Assembly: GCA_017847835.1 (NCBI GenBank)
Contig: JAGASH010000008.1
Span: forward strand, 124,001-188,000
Source of the DNA: Oscillospiraceae bacterium
GTDB lineage: Bacteria > Bacillota > Clostridia > Oscillospirales > Ruminococcaceae
Reading direction: 5' to 3'
DNA: 64,000 nucleotides
Position numbers and translations under genes: made by a program. Positions within the stretch are counted from its first letter, which is position 1. Every line of letters begins with the position of its first letter. The notes beneath the pieces were generated by a model, which searched no databases, was not told the origin of the DNA, and saw nothing but the letters and a program-made list of their open reading frames with translations. Shown piece after piece: positions 18,181-29,264 of this stretch.

Positions 18181-19521
18181 TTAAATGCCGAGCTTTCTTT
18201 CGAGGATTGCCTTCTGGTCCTCATAACCCGGCTTGCCGAGAAGCGCGAACATATTCTTCTTGTAGCTCTCAACGCCGGGCTGGTTGAACGGGTTTACACC
18301 GAGCATATAGCCGCTGAGCGCGCAAGCCTTTTCGAAGAAGTAAATCATCCAGCCAAGCTCGTATTCGTTGAGCTCGGGAGCTTCGAGAACGATATTCGGA
18401 ACTCCTCCCTCGGAGTGTGCAAGAACCGTGCCCTCAAACGCTTTTCTGTTGACGATGGACATATTCTGATTTGACAGGAAGTTCAGTCCGTCGAGGTTGC
18501 TCGGCTCGTCTTTGAGGAAGAGCTCCTTCTGCGGCTTTCCGAACTGGATAACCGTTTCAAACATAATTCTGGAGCCGTCCTGAACAAACTGTCCGAGAGA
18601 GTGCAAATCTGTCGAGAAAACCGCGCTTGACGGGTAAATTCCCTTGCCGTCCTTGCCCTCGCTCTCGCCGAAAAGCTGCTTCCACCACTCCGCCATCATC
18701 GCGAAGGAGTTTTCGTAGCTTACGAGCATTTCAACGCTCTTGCCTTTTCTGTACAGGATATTTCTGAGAGCCGCGTATTTGCAGCAGTCGTTCTTTTCGA
18801 TATCGCAGTCCTTGTAAGCCTCTCTTGCAGCTGCCGCGCCCTCCATAAGAGCGTCGATATCGCAGCCTGCGCAGGCAATCGGGAGCAGTCCGACAGCCGT
18901 GAGTACGGAAAATCTTCCGCCGACGTCATCCGGAACAACAAACGTTTCATAGCCCATTTTGTCCGAGAACTCTTTGAGAGTGCCGCGAGCCTTGTCGGTT
19001 GTCGCGTAAATTCTGGACTTTGCGCCTTCCTCGCCGTAGCGCTGGATAAGCAAATCACGGAAAACTCTGAACGCAAGCGCGGGCTCGGTTGTCGTGCCGC
19101 TCTTGGAGATGATGTTTACCGAGAAATCCTTGCCCTCAACGAGAGAGATAACCTCGTTCAGATAAGTAGGCGAGAGGCTCTGACCAACGAAATAAATCTC
19201 GGGAGTTTTCTTTTTAAGCGAGTTGTAAAGCGAGGACTTGATTGCCTCGATTGCCGCTCTTGCTCCGAGATAAGAGCCGCCGATACCGATTACGATAAGC
19301 ACGCGGCTGTCGTTCTGGATTTTTTCGGCTGCCTTTTTTATTCTGGCAAATTCTTCCTTGTCGTAATTTACGGGCAAGTCAACCCAGCCGAGGAAATCAT
19401 TTCCGGGGCCGTTTCTGTTTTCGAGAGTGTCGTGCGCGGCTTTTATCGCGGGAGCGCACTCGGCAAGCTCGTGTTCTCTGACAAACCCTTTAAGATACTT
19501 GTCATCAAGTTTTAAACCCAT
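18181..19521 (-). CDS. pgi: Glucose-6-phosphate isomerase
   Basis: Interconverts glucose-6-phosphate and fructose-6-phosphate. 446 residues, the short Gram-positive form. Visible features: [17 protein letters not shown] (phosphate binding), [19 protein letters not shown] (PGI signature 1 region), [14 protein letters not shown], and a C-terminal [20 protein letters not shown] with the catalytic region. Promoter at 19574-19602. With glgP, pfkA and the GH94 phosphorylase nearby it completes entry of phosphorolysis products into glycolysis. Confidence 0.97.
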   Translation of the reverse strand: MGLKLDDKYLKGFVREHELAECAPAIKAAHDTLENRNGPGNDFLGWVDLPVNYDKEEFARIKKAAEKIQNDSRVLIVIGIGGSYLGARAAIEAIKSSLYNSLKKKTPEIYFVGQSLSPTYLNEVISLVEGKDFSVNIISKSGTTTEPALAFRVFRDLLIQRYGEEGAKSRIYATTDKARGTLKEFSDKMGYETFVVPDDVGGRFSVLTAVGLLPIACAGCDIDALMEGAAAAREAYKDCDIEKNDCCKYAALRNILYRKGKSVEMLVSYENSFAMMAEWWKQLFGESEGKDGKGIYPSSAVFSTDLHSLGQFVQDGSRIMFETVIQFGKPQKELFLKDEPSNLDGLNFLSNQNMSIVNRKAFEGTVLAHSEGGVPNIVLEAPELNEYELGWMIYFFEKACALSGYMLGVNPFNQPGVESYKKNMFALLGKPGYEDQKAILERKLGI

Positions 19522-19573
19522 TTTAATCTAATCTCCTTTCACCCTGCCGAAATCGGCAAAGTACTCCAACTAT

Positions 19574-19602
19574 ATTATATATTAAAATTGATTTTTTTTC
19601 AA
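19574..19602 (-). promoter_or_regulatory. Promoter of pgi
   Basis: Minus-strand TTGAAA (19597-19602), 17-nt spacer, TATAAT (19574-19579). Downstream in the leader lies a perfect inverted repeat TGCCGA-TTTCGGCA centred near 19552, which could be an operator or just a small hairpin. Confidence 0.75.
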
Positions 19603-19700
19603 GATTTTTTCCGCTATATACTTTTATTTGGCTGGTTTTTACATTTCAACAGCAAAACATTGTACAATTTGCACAATTTTTCGCTTGGGATACCTTATTA

Positions 19701-20648
19701 TTATGCAGCTCTTGTTGATATCGTTCCGTTTCCCGAGAAAATGATATCTGCTTCCTTCGGCGGGGAAAAGGTCTGCTCGGAATTTCCCGCAAACTCCCTG
19801 AAAGCAAGCCACTCGCGAAGCCTTGCAAGCGTTTCGGGGGAACTCGCGCCCTTTGTTTCGTTTTTGTGGATGATTTTCACCGAGCCGCCCTTGCTGACCA
19901 GAATTTTCGCCAGCGCAAAAGCCTGCTCGCAGCAAACCGGCAAGCTGTTTTCCGCAATGAAAATATTTGTTGCGGAAAAGCCCGCGCTCTCGTCAAGCCG
20001 CACAAGAAGTCGGTTTCGCTTTGCCGAGAGCTTGTAGTTTATCCGTTTCGGGGAGTCGCCGGGAACATAGTCGCGGTGCTCGCAGCCGGGAAGTCCTCCC
20101 CTTACCACGGAAATTCCCTCTTCGGCGTCCTCGTCGTCCGCGGGAAGAACGCTCGGGATTATTTCGGGACCGTTGTACTCGACAATTTTCGGCAGAACAG
20201 CTTTTTTCGCGGCTTGCCCGACGGGAATTTTCAGGTTGAACAGTCCCGCGAAATCCCGAACCGTTATCAAATCAAGCTCCAGACGATTTATCCCGCTGTG
20301 AGTTGTTTTGAAGCTCCCGCGAAGCGTTTTCGTACCGCTGAAAAGAAGTGATGTTCTGATGCTTATACGGCTGTCCGCGGAAAGGCAGAGCTCGATGTAT
20401 GGGATAAAGCAAAATCCCGTCCGCGTGAGCTTTATTTCAAAATCAACGCTTTGTCCGACCTCAGCCGTTCCCGAAAGCTCGCGAAGTTCGGCTTTGAAGT
20501 GCTTTTTCGACAGGAACAGCGAAACCGACGAGAGCAAAGAAATCCCGCCGATGATGTAAATCATCGCCCAGCCAATATCCGCGTTTATAAACGTCATAAA
20601 CAGCGCCGCAAAAAACAGCGCCTGAATATAGCTTGCAAGATGCGTCAT
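19701..20648 (-). CDS. DUF58 domain protein
   Basis: 315 residues. Two N-terminal membrane helices (about 5-45) are followed by a beta-rich region and the DUF58 signature GGLPGCEHRDYVPGDSPKRI with INYKLSAKRNRLLVRL, then a degenerate von Willebrand-A-like domain. Such proteins usually occur with a MoxR AAA+ ATPase and a TgpA-like transglutaminase. Here the transglutaminase gene is immediately upstream and overlaps by four bases (ATGA), but no MoxR gene is present. Role probably in cell-envelope protein processing; unproven. Confidence 0.88.
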   Translation of the reverse strand: MTHLASYIQALFFAALFMTFINADIGWAMIYIIGGISLLSSVSLFLSKKHFKAELRELSGTAEVGQSVDFEIKLTRTGFCFIPYIELCLSADSRISIRTSLLFSGTKTLRGSFKTTHSGINRLELDLITVRDFAGLFNLKIPVGQAAKKAVLPKIVEYNGPEIIPSVLPADDEDAEEGISVVRGGLPGCEHRDYVPGDSPKRINYKLSAKRNRLLVRLDESAGFSATNIFIAENSLPVCCEQAFALAKILVSKGGSVKIIHKNETKGASSPETLARLREWLAFREFAGNSEQTFSPPKEADIIFSGNGTISTRAA

Positions 20649-22798
20649 TTCTTCATTTTCCTCTTGGTTTTTCTGATTTTACGGTAATCGCGAAGAAGCT
20701 GTTTTGCGGGAATGTCGGGGGCTTTTCCGCCGTAGAGCAGCAAATCCGCGCTTTCGGTTATTTCGCGCGCTTCGTTGTATAATCCGAGCGTTCGTTCCGC
20801 TGTTTGACAGACTTCCCCGGCAGCCGTTGAGTCGGGGTCTGCGCCGTTTATCGAGCAAACGAGCTTTCTTGTGCGAAGATAAATCGCGCGGATTTTCCCG
20901 TTTTTGCTTCTGAAAAGCAACGAAAACGTGAAAAATCCCTCGGAAATCTGCCTGTGGAAGACAATCGCGAGAATTGCCAGAGCACCCAGCGAAATCAGAA
21001 TTATCAGAGCGGCTGTCGTGAGCTCTTCGTTTTCGTTTGCAAGCGCAGCATACTTTGTTCCGTCAATTTCCAGCCAGCCAAACCCCTCGATATAGCACGT
21101 CGAATAAGCGTGCGCGTTTGCGGGTTTTACGGCAAATCTTCCGTATTCGTCGATGTTGTCGCCGTCGAGTACAAAGCCTTCCGTGTACCTTGTCGGAATG
21201 TCCGCTGCCCGCAGAAGAAGCGTTGTCGCTGTCGCATAGTCCGAGCAAATTCCGCGTTTGCTTTTAAAGAGGAAGTATTCCGCGGTTGTTTCCTCGGGGA
21301 CAAAATCAAGGTCATAGACAAATCCCGCTTCGCCGAACCATTTTTCGATAGCGAGAGCCTTGTCGTAATCTGACGTGAGCCCTGCCGTGATTTCGTTTGC
21401 AAGCTGAACGATTTCGGGATTTATCGGGTCGGCAAGCGTTTTTTCGTGATATTCAAGAGCACGCGTGCGCTCGGAAATAAACGAGGTTTTCACCGAGCTT
21501 GAAATTACTCCTTCATCAACCGCTGCGGTGAGGATTTCCTCCATATCCGCCCGTTCAAACAGCCGTATAAGGCTTTCGTTTACTCGGGGAATGTAGTAAT
21601 CAATCGAGTAAGAGGCGTTTACCGACATATTGCCCTTTGTAAACATCTCGTCCTTGTATGTCCGGTAGATATCGTTGTCATAGCCCGTGATATTAACATC
21701 TGTCGTCATATTCGGGTGAATGACAACCTTTGTAGATGTGTTGTCGGCAATCCTGATATTCATTCTTGCCGTGGAAAAGTTTTGGTTATAGCTGGTGAGG
21801 CTCTTCAGAAGCGGAGCGTATTCCGCAAGACAGCCGTCAAGCGCGCCCTGCCTTAAATCCGCGGCAAGAGTGTTTGTGCTGAGATTTTTCTTGTAGGTTC
21901 TCCAGCCGCTCCAGCCTGTTGTATAGTCCGAAAGCGCTGTCCAGCCTGTTTCTCCGTTATACTTGTCAAACGACCAGCGGCTGACGTTTACGGGATAAGT
22001 CGTCGAAGCGTAAAACAGAACATTGTCCGAGGGCTTGTTTGCGCCGTGATTTACACCGCTGTTGTTTGTGAAATTCGAGAGCTCGTTTCTCCCGAAGAAC
22101 GTTGATTTCTTGTTGAAAACCGTGTCGAGATATTCTCCCATCGGTGTTTCCGTTGAGCGCGGCACAACCGTGAGCACAAGAGCCGAGATAACCCCGAAAA
22201 TACATATTGAAACAAGTCGTTCTTTTCGGGATTTTTTATCGTCGATGTACTTGATATCGTTCGGAAATTCCGGCTGTCCCGCTCCGAGAGCTGCTACTCC
22301 GAAGCCTGCCGCAAGAAAAACGATAAATGCGGGGGGAAGTCCGCCGGCAGTTCTTGCAGAAAGTATCATCGGAATTAGCGCGGGCAGCATAAGAAAGCTC
22401 GGCCGCGGCAGATACACGCTGAAATAGCACACCGTGAAGCCGATAATGCAGGAAAACAGGACAATTGCCGCCGCGGCAAAAAGGACGTCAAAGCTCTCGG
22501 AATTTTTGAAAATAAAATCGACAAAGCGGTTTTCCGAAACCTTGTTCAGCGCGCGGTCGGTCAGCACAAACGATAATATTCCGAGCGCGAGAAATGCCGT
22601 CACCGCAAAAATGCGCTTTTTCCTCAGCAAATAGAAAAGCAGATAAATCCCGAAGGATAACGCGGTCATAATCACGGTGCAAAGGAGCTGTTCCTGCCGG
22701 CAGATTACATACATCAGCGACGCGCTCATCGAGCAAAGATATATCAGCGCGGTTATCGCTTCCGCGCCCTTATATTGAGGACGAACTCTTTTATTCAT
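20645..22798 (-). CDS. TgpA-like membrane transglutaminase
   Basis: 717 residues. Five to six membrane helices in the first ~215 residues, a large external region, a transglutaminase-like core, another membrane helix (ALIILISLGALAILAIVF) and a cytoplasmic tail (DUF4129-like region). The catalytic triad is visible: Cys in KRGICSDYATATTLLL, His in PANAHAYS and Asp in WLEIDGT. The active site is placed outside the membrane. Overlaps the DUF58 gene and lies 30 nt after the rRNA methyltransferase gene. Substrate unknown. Confidence 0.9.
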   Translation of the reverse strand: MNKRVRPQYKGAEAITALIYLCSMSASLMYVICRQEQLLCTVIMTALSFGIYLLFYLLRKKRIFAVTAFLALGILSFVLTDRALNKVSENRFVDFIFKNSESFDVLFAAAAIVLFSCIIGFTVCYFSVYLPRPSFLMLPALIPMILSARTAGGLPPAFIVFLAAGFGVAALGAGQPEFPNDIKYIDDKKSRKERLVSICIFGVISALVLTVVPRSTETPMGEYLDTVFNKKSTFFGRNELSNFTNNSGVNHGANKPSDNVLFYASTTYPVNVSRWSFDKYNGETGWTALSDYTTGWSGWRTYKKNLSTNTLAADLRQGALDGCLAEYAPLLKSLTSYNQNFSTARMNIRIADNTSTKVVIHPNMTTDVNITGYDNDIYRTYKDEMFTKGNMSVNASYSIDYYIPRVNESLIRLFERADMEEILTAAVDEGVISSSVKTSFISERTRALEYHEKTLADPINPEIVQLANEITAGLTSDYDKALAIEKWFGEAGFVYDLDFVPEETTAEYFLFKSKRGICSDYATATTLLLRAADIPTRYTEGFVLDGDNIDEYGRFAVKPANAHAYSTCYIEGFGWLEIDGTKYAALANENEELTTAALIILISLGALAILAIVFHRQISEGFFTFSLLFRSKNGKIRAIYLRTRKLVCSINGADPDSTAAGEVCQTAERTLGLYNEAREITESADLLLYGGKAPDIPAKQLLRDYRKIRKTKRKMKK

Positions 22799-22828
22799 CG
22801 CATTGCTCCCGTTTGTTGAAAAATGAAA

Positions 22829-23944
22829 TTACAGATAGATATAAAGACGAGCCTTCATCATACCGTTGTACAATTTTCGGTTTTTGTCGGATTTTTCGCC
22901 GAAAATACCTTCAAATTCCTCGTCGGGCGTGATGACGTAAAGCTGATTTTCCCCGAGCGGACGAAGCCGTTCACCCATAATTCCGTACAATTCTCGCGCG
23001 CCCGAAAGCTCCAGCATACGTTCGCCGTAGGGCGGGTTTGTGATGATTTTCGCGGGCTTTTCGGGGAGCGCAAAATCCCTGATATCGCGCTTTTGCACAG
23101 TAATATATTTGTCAACACCCGCAAGCCGCGCATTTTGCCGAGTGAGTTCAACGCAGCTCTCATCGATATCGAAGCCGATTGCTTCAAAATCCGCGTCCGT
23201 TTTTATAAGGGAACGCGCTTCTTCGCGAGCATTTTCCCATACCTTTTTCGGCAAAAACGGGAAATTCTCGCCCGAGAAATGCCGATTTAGTCCGGGAGCA
23301 ATATTGAGCGCTTTCATCGCGCTTTCTATTAAAATAGTACCCGAGCCGCAAAACGGGTCGAGAACCGTATCTCCCGCGCGAACTCTCGCTAAATCGACAA
23401 TTCCCGCCGCAAGCGTTTCACGGATAGGAGCAGCGTTGCTCTCTTTGCGATAGCCGCGCTTGTGAAGACCCGCACCGCTTGTATCAAGCGTGAGCGTGAA
23501 CACGTTTTTCATAATCGAGAAGCGGATTTTGCGCTCAGCGCCATCCTCGGGCATCCTTTCAAGACCGTAAGCCTTTCCAAGATTTCGCGCCATAGCAAGC
23601 TTCACGCGCTTCTGACACGCGGGAATACTCGTGAGAGTTGAGTTGAGCGAGTGACCGTTGTTCGGGAAAGCGTCGTGTTTCCCAATGAAATCGGCAAGCG
23701 GGAGCTTCTCAATCCCCGCGAAAATATCGTCGTATGTTTCCGCGCGAAATTCACCGAGAACAATGCTTATGCGCTCGGCGGTTCTCGAAAGGATATTTGC
23801 GCGCGCGCAGACAGCCTCGTCACCCGAAAAACAGACGCGCCCGTCGGTGACGGCGATGTCCTCGCCGCCCGATTTTTTTATCTCAAACGAAAGCGTTTTT
23901 TCAAGCCCGAAATGACAGGGCGCAGAAAATCTGAATTTACTCAT
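22829..23944 (-). CDS. THUMP-domain 23S rRNA-type methyltransferase (RlmL family)
   Basis: 371 residues. An N-terminal ferredoxin-like/THUMP RNA-binding region (about 1-160) is followed by a Rossmann SAM-methyltransferase. LDPFCGSGTILIESA is SAM motif I, IGFDIDESCV motif II and IITNPPYGERM the catalytic N-P-P-Y motif for N-methylation of guanine. This is the short RlmL/YpsC-like version without the RlmK half; expected product m2G in 23S rRNA, but the exact site is not predictable. Starts 3 nt after the purD stop. Confidence 0.92.
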   Translation of the reverse strand: MSKFRFSAPCHFGLEKTLSFEIKKSGGEDIAVTDGRVCFSGDEAVCARANILSRTAERISIVLGEFRAETYDDIFAGIEKLPLADFIGKHDAFPNNGHSLNSTLTSIPACQKRVKLAMARNLGKAYGLERMPEDGAERKIRFSIMKNVFTLTLDTSGAGLHKRGYRKESNAAPIRETLAAGIVDLARVRAGDTVLDPFCGSGTILIESAMKALNIAPGLNRHFSGENFPFLPKKVWENAREEARSLIKTDADFEAIGFDIDESCVELTRQNARLAGVDKYITVQKRDIRDFALPEKPAKIITNPPYGERMLELSGARELYGIMGERLRPLGENQLYVITPDEEFEGIFGEKSDKNRKLYNGMMKARLYIYL

Positions 23945-23947
23945 ACT

Positions 23948-25231
<1,284 letters not shown>

Positions 25232-25266
25232 TATTTGACTTCCTTTCAAGAAAATTATACATCTTT

Positions 25267-25295
25267 ATTATACAACATTTCTCTGAGAATTACAA
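25267..25295 (-). promoter_or_regulatory. Promoter of purD
   Basis: Minus-strand TTGTAA (25290-25295), 17-nt spacer, TATAAT (25267-25272), 36 nt before the purD start. Confidence 0.6.
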
Positions 25296-25359
25296 GTGAT
25301 TTTTGCTCTCTGTCAAATTAAACAATATTTCTTCAAAAATTTTGTGCAAAATCCCGCCC

Positions 25360-25387
25360 TTGTTTATTGAAAATATTGTTGTATAAT
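25360..25387 (+). promoter_or_regulatory. Promoter of the GH94 phosphorylase
   Basis: TTGTTT (25360-25365), 16-nt spacer, TATAAT (25382-25387); the gene starts 44 nt further on, with AGGAGG before the ATG. Confidence 0.65.
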
Positions 25388-25431
25388 AGAGATAAGATAA
25401 AACACCACAACTCTGACAGGAGGAAAAAACT

Positions 25432-27810
25432 ATGAATTACGGCTATTTTGACGACAAAAACCGCGAATATGTCATCACTCGTCCCGACACACCCGCTCCG
25501 TGGGCAAACTATCTCGGTTCACCCGAATACGGCGCGATTATCTCGGGCAACGCGGGCGGCTATTCTTTCGTAAAGAGCGGAGCAAAGGGCAGAATTCTGC
25601 GCTATCGCTTCAACAGCGTAAACTGCGACCAGCCCGGACGCTACATCTACATCAAGGACAACGACCTGAACGACTATTGGAGCGGCTCTTGGGCTCCCGT
25701 CTGTAAGCCTCTTTCCGAGTACAAGAGCGAGTGCCGTCACGGTACCGCCTACACAATCATTTCCTCCGAGTACAAAAATATTGCCACAAAAACAACCTAT
25801 TACGTTCCGCAGAACGCAGATTATGAGGTATGGGCTTGCGAAATCACAAACAACGACGCAAAGCCGAGAAATCTCTCTGCGACAGGCTACTGCGAGTTCG
25901 TAAACGACAACTACTATGAGCAGGACCAGGTAAATCTCCAGTACACGCTTTTCATCAGCCACACTTATTTTAAAGGCAACTATCTTCTCCAGAAACAAAA
26001 CGAGCTTGAAAATCCTCACATCGAGCGCTTCTTCGGACTTGCGGGAGCAGAGGTTTCGGCTTATTGCGGCGACCGTGACGTTTTCGCGGGCTCTTACAGA
26101 GGCTATGCAAATCCCGTCGGTATCGAGGAAGGCTTGAAGAACAGCCTCAACTACTGCGGAAACTCCTGCGGCGCTTTGCAGAGCGACTTCACGCTTCAGC
26201 CCGGCGAAACGAAAAAGCTGATTTACGTTCTCGGACAGAAGTGCGGCGAGGACGCGGAGAAGATTATCGCGAAATATCAGCAGGACGGCGCTGTTGAAAA
26301 GGAAATCGGCGAGCTGAAGAATTTCTGGCACTCAAAGCTCGACAATCTTCAGGTCAACACCCCCGACCCCGCGTTCAACAGTATGGTAAACGTCTGGAAC
26401 GCTTACAACTGCTTTATCACGTTTATCTGGTCAAGAGCGGCTTCGCTTGTTTACTGCGGTCTGAGAAACGGCTTCGGCTACCGCGACACCGTTCAGGATA
26501 TTCAGGGTATCATTCACCTTGCGCCCGAAATGGCAAAGGAGCAGATTAAGTTTATGCTCTCGGCTCAGGTTACAAACGGCGCGGGACTTCCGCTTGTAAA
26601 GTATACGCACAATGCCGGTCACGAGGACACTCCCGATGAGGAAAGCTATGTCCGTGAAACGGGACATCCGTCCTATCGTGCCGATGACGCGCTGTGGCTG
26701 TTCCCGACAATCTACAAGTACATCGGCGAGAGCGGTGACGCTGCGTTCCTTGACGAGGAGATTTTCTTCGCGAACAACGGCGAAAAGGGCACGGTTTACG
26801 AGCACCTCAAACGCGCGATTGACTTCTCGATGAACAACCTCGGCAACCACGGAATGCCCGCGGGACTTCACGCGGACTGGAACGACTGCCTGCGTCTGGG
26901 TAAAAAGGGAGAAAGTACGTTTGTTGCATTCCAGCTTGTTTACGCAATCAAAATTCTCCGCGAATACGCGGTTCTGAAAAACGACAGCGAGTATGTGAAG
27001 TATCTCGATGAAATCAACGAGAAAATGGGCAAAATCCTTGACGAGTGCTGGGACGGCGACCGCTTTATCAGAGGTTATCGCGAGAACGGCGATATTATCG
27101 GAAAGCACACCGACCCTGAGGCTTCGATGTGGCTGAACCCGCAGAGCTGGGCTGTTATTTCGGGATTTGCCTCAAAGGAGCGCGCTGAGAAGGCTCTCGA
27201 CTCGGTTGACCGCGAGCTGAACACACCGTATGGCGCCATGGTTATGTACCCGCCGTATGAAAACCACGCTTTTGACGGCGCTCTTATGCACTGCTACAAC
27301 AAGTGCGTAAAGGAGAATGCGGGTATTTTCTCGCAGCCGCAGGGCTGGCTTATTCTCGCTGAGGCAAAGCTCGGCAGAGGCAACAACGCGTTCAAGTACT
27401 GGAAAGAAGCAGCTCCCGCAGCATACAACGACAATGCCGAAAAGCGCTGCCTTGAACCTTACGTTTACGGTCAGTTTGTCGAGGGCAAGGACAGCCCGTT
27501 TGCAGGCAGAGCGCACGTTCATTGGCTCACCGGCACGGCTTCTACGGTTATGGTAGGAACGGTTGAGGGCATTCTCGGTCTTGTTCCCGACGTGAGCGGA
27601 CTTACCGTTGACCCGTCAATCCCGAGCGATTGGAAGGAGTTCTCGATTAAAAAGACCTTCCGCGGCAAATCGCTCAATATTGCTGTCAAGAACCCGAACG
27701 GCTCTCAGCACGGCGTCAAGGCAATCACGGTGAACGGTGAGAAAATTGACGGAAACCACATTCCCGCGGATATTCTTAAATCCGAGAACGATATTGTTGT
27801 TGAAATGTAA
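25432..27810 (+). CDS. Cellobiose-type phosphorylase, glycoside hydrolase family 94
   Basis: 792-residue cytoplasmic GH94 enzyme, predicted to split cellobiose with phosphate into glucose-1-phosphate and glucose, saving ATP. The N-terminal beta-sandwich begins MNYGYFDDKNREYVITRPDT and WANYLGSPEYGAIIS. The (alpha/alpha)6 domain holds GFGYRDTVQD and HADWNDCLRLG (D482, D485), which contains the family general-acid Asp. Length fits cellobiose or diacetylchitobiose phosphorylase (about 790-820) rather than cellodextrin phosphorylase (about 980); chitobiose is the main alternative. No signal peptide. Strong AGGAGG ribosome site. The product enters glycolysis through phosphoglucomutase (not in the window) and Pgi. 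Confidence 0.94.
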   Translation: MNYGYFDDKNREYVITRPDTPAPWANYLGSPEYGAIISGNAGGYSFVKSGAKGRILRYRFNSVNCDQPGRYIYIKDNDLNDYWSGSWAPVCKPLSEYKSECRHGTAYTIISSEYKNIATKTTYYVPQNADYEVWACEITNNDAKPRNLSATGYCEFVNDNYYEQDQVNLQYTLFISHTYFKGNYLLQKQNELENPHIERFFGLAGAEVSAYCGDRDVFAGSYRGYANPVGIEEGLKNSLNYCGNSCGALQSDFTLQPGETKKLIYVLGQKCGEDAEKIIAKYQQDGAVEKEIGELKNFWHSKLDNLQVNTPDPAFNSMVNVWNAYNCFITFIWSRAASLVYCGLRNGFGYRDTVQDIQGIIHLAPEMAKEQIKFMLSAQVTNGAGLPLVKYTHNAGHEDTPDEESYVRETGHPSYRADDALWLFPTIYKYIGESGDAAFLDEEIFFANNGEKGTVYEHLKRAIDFSMNNLGNHGMPAGLHADWNDCLRLGKKGESTFVAFQLVYAIKILREYAVLKNDSEYVKYLDEINEKMGKILDECWDGDRFIRGYRENGDIIGKHTDPEASMWLNPQSWAVISGFASKERAEKALDSVDRELNTPYGAMVMYPPYENHAFDGALMHCYNKCVKENAGIFSQPQGWLILAEAKLGRGNNAFKYWKEAAPAAYNDNAEKRCLEPYVYGQFVEGKDSPFAGRAHVHWLTGTASTVMVGTVEGILGLVPDVSGLTVDPSIPSDWKEFSIKKTFRGKSLNIAVKNPNGSQHGVKAITVNGEKIDGNHIPADILKSENDIVVEM

Positions 27811-27849
27811 TTTGGCTGAAAATTTTTCGAGCAAATCCGAGGTGATTGA

Positions 27850-28476
27850 ATGGAAATTCTGCTGTTAAAGACGGGAAACGTTTCGTGGGACGAGCTTTCG
27901 GGCTTTCTCGGCTGTCTTGACGCGACGAGAAGAAAAAGCGTGCTCAAAAAGGCAAACGACAGCGACAGGATAAACTCTCTTTTGTCGCGGCTGCTGATGC
28001 TGTCGGAGCTGGAAAAGCGCACGAAAATCCCTCGGAAAAAGCTCTCGTTTACGCTCGGCGCTTACGGCAAGCCTTACCTCAGAAATTCAGACGTGTTTTT
28101 CTCGATGTCGCACACCGCCGGCGCGATTGCCGCGGCATTTTGTGAAGGAGAAGAAATCGGAGTTGACGTTGAACGGAAAAATCGTCCCGTGAGCGAGAGA
28201 ATGTACCCGCGCGTTTTGTCCGACGAGGAGCAGAAAACCGTGAAAAGCTCCGAGGACTTTCTGAGGCTGTGGGTGCAGAAGGAAGCGTTTCTGAAGCGGC
28301 TCGGCGTTGGAATAACCCGCGACCTGCGCGCGATTTCTCCCGAAACGCTTCCCGATACAGCCGCGATTGACTGCGGAGATTACTTCGTGGGAATATCGGG
28401 AAACGGCGCGAAAGAAGCCGCGGTTACTGAAATTCCGCTCAATGATTTGCTTTCGCGGTACATCAAGCAGGTATAA
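27850..28476 (+). CDS. 4'-phosphopantetheinyl transferase, Sfp type
   Basis: 208 residues. Transfers phosphopantetheine from CoA to a carrier-protein serine. Key motifs: FSMSHTAGAIAAAF, IGVDVERKNRP (metal-binding Asp and Glu) and WVQKEAFLKRLG (WxxKEA). Sfp-type enzymes typically activate NRPS/PKS or broad carrier proteins; no such synthase is in the window. Start ATG 27850 with GAGGTGATTGA upstream. It is 39 nt after the phosphorylase gene and ends at a strong terminator. Confidence 0.92.
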   Translation: MEILLLKTGNVSWDELSGFLGCLDATRRKSVLKKANDSDRINSLLSRLLMLSELEKRTKIPRKKLSFTLGAYGKPYLRNSDVFFSMSHTAGAIAAAFCEGEEIGVDVERKNRPVSERMYPRVLSDEEQKTVKSSEDFLRLWVQKEAFLKRLGVGITRDLRAISPETLPDTAAIDCGDYFVGISGNGAKEAAVTEIPLNDLLSRYIKQV

Positions 28477-28481
28477 AAGTA

Positions 28482-28507
28482 AAATCCCCCGTTTTTTCGG
28501 GGGATTT
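28482..28507. terminator. Bidirectional terminator
   Basis: Ten-bp stem AAATCCCCCG (28482-28491) with CGGGGGATTT (28498-28507), T6 loop, between the convergent phosphopantetheinyl transferase gene and the small minus-strand gene ending at 28528. Confidence 0.88.
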
Positions 28508-28527
28508 CGAGTTTTATGAATGATTTC

Positions 28528-28773
28528 TCACTTGATAAGCAGTGCAAGTTGTCTTGGTGTGGTCAGTTTCGCGTCTTTCACAGCCTTAATAATAGTTTCG
28601 GCTTTAATTTGGTTTTGGCAGAGCGTTCTGCTTATTACCGAGGCAAATCCCCACACCCTGTCCATTCCCTTAAATCTTGCCGAATAGTTATCTTCAAGCA
28701 CAAGCTCTACTCCGGGTTTGTCCGACGATACCGATACGATTGCGTTAAACTTGATACAGGCGAAAGCCGTCAT
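28528..28773 (-). CDS. Small protein of unknown function next to the recombinase remnant
   Basis: 81 codons. The start (28773) overlaps the end of the truncated recombinase by 29 bases in another frame. The product is soluble and mixed alpha/beta (MTAFACIKFNAIVSV then KAETIIKAVKDAKLTTPRQL); I do not recognise it. It could be an accessory gene or the frameshifted tail of the recombinase, although its sequence does not look like a serine-recombinase C-terminus. It ends 21 nt before a terminator, which slightly favours a real transcript. Confidence 0.4.
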   Translation of the reverse strand: MTAFACIKFNAIVSVSSDKPGVELVLEDNYSARFKGMDRVWGFASVISRTLCQNQIKAETIIKAVKDAKLTTPRQLALLIK

Positions 28774-29140
28774 AACCCCACTTTACATTCTCGGACACCG
28801 AGCGGCTCTCCTCCTGAGCAAAGCTCGCTAAAATCGTGAGCAAAAGCTCCCCGTCCTCGGAAAGCGAGGTGATGTTCTCTTTCTCGAACAAAACCTCAAC
28901 TCCGAGCTCCTTCAAATGCCGAACGGTTTCGAGCAAATCCACGGTATTTCTCGCAAAACGGCTTATCGACTTGCACAAAATCAAATCGACGCGCCCGTTT
29001 TCGCAGTCCGAGATAAGCCGCCGAAACTCGCTTCGGCGTGAAGTATCCGTGCCACTGATGAAGCTGTCGGCATAAATTCCCGCAAAATCCCAGCCGTTTC
29101 GCCCGCGCGTAAACGGCGACTTTTTTTCTGTTTTCCCCAA
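28745..29140 (-). pseudogene. Truncated serine recombinase (resolvase/invertase catalytic domain)
   Basis: From a TTG at 29140 (AAGGAG upstream) the frame encodes about 131 residues that match the middle of a serine recombinase: YADSFISGTDTSRRSEFRRL, LILCKSISRFARNTVDLL (the conserved S-x-S-R-FARN segment), ELGVEVLFEKENI and LASFAQEESRSVSENVKWG. The N-terminal strand with the catalytic Ser (usually YxRxS near residue 10) is absent, and the protein stops right after the catalytic domain, without DNA-binding or zinc-ribbon regions. The AT-rich sequence upstream does not supply the missing start. It is therefore probably inactive, a relic of an integrated element or a DNA inversion system. It lies divergent to flagellin. 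Confidence 0.75.
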
Positions 29141-29264
29141 TTTTTTACAACTCCTTTCCTTATTATAATTGCGCAGAATTGCTTGAATTTCAACGGCAAA
29201 AACAACAAAAAAGGCAAAATATATAAAAAAATTAAAAAATTTCAAAAAAATTTTAAAAAAACAC

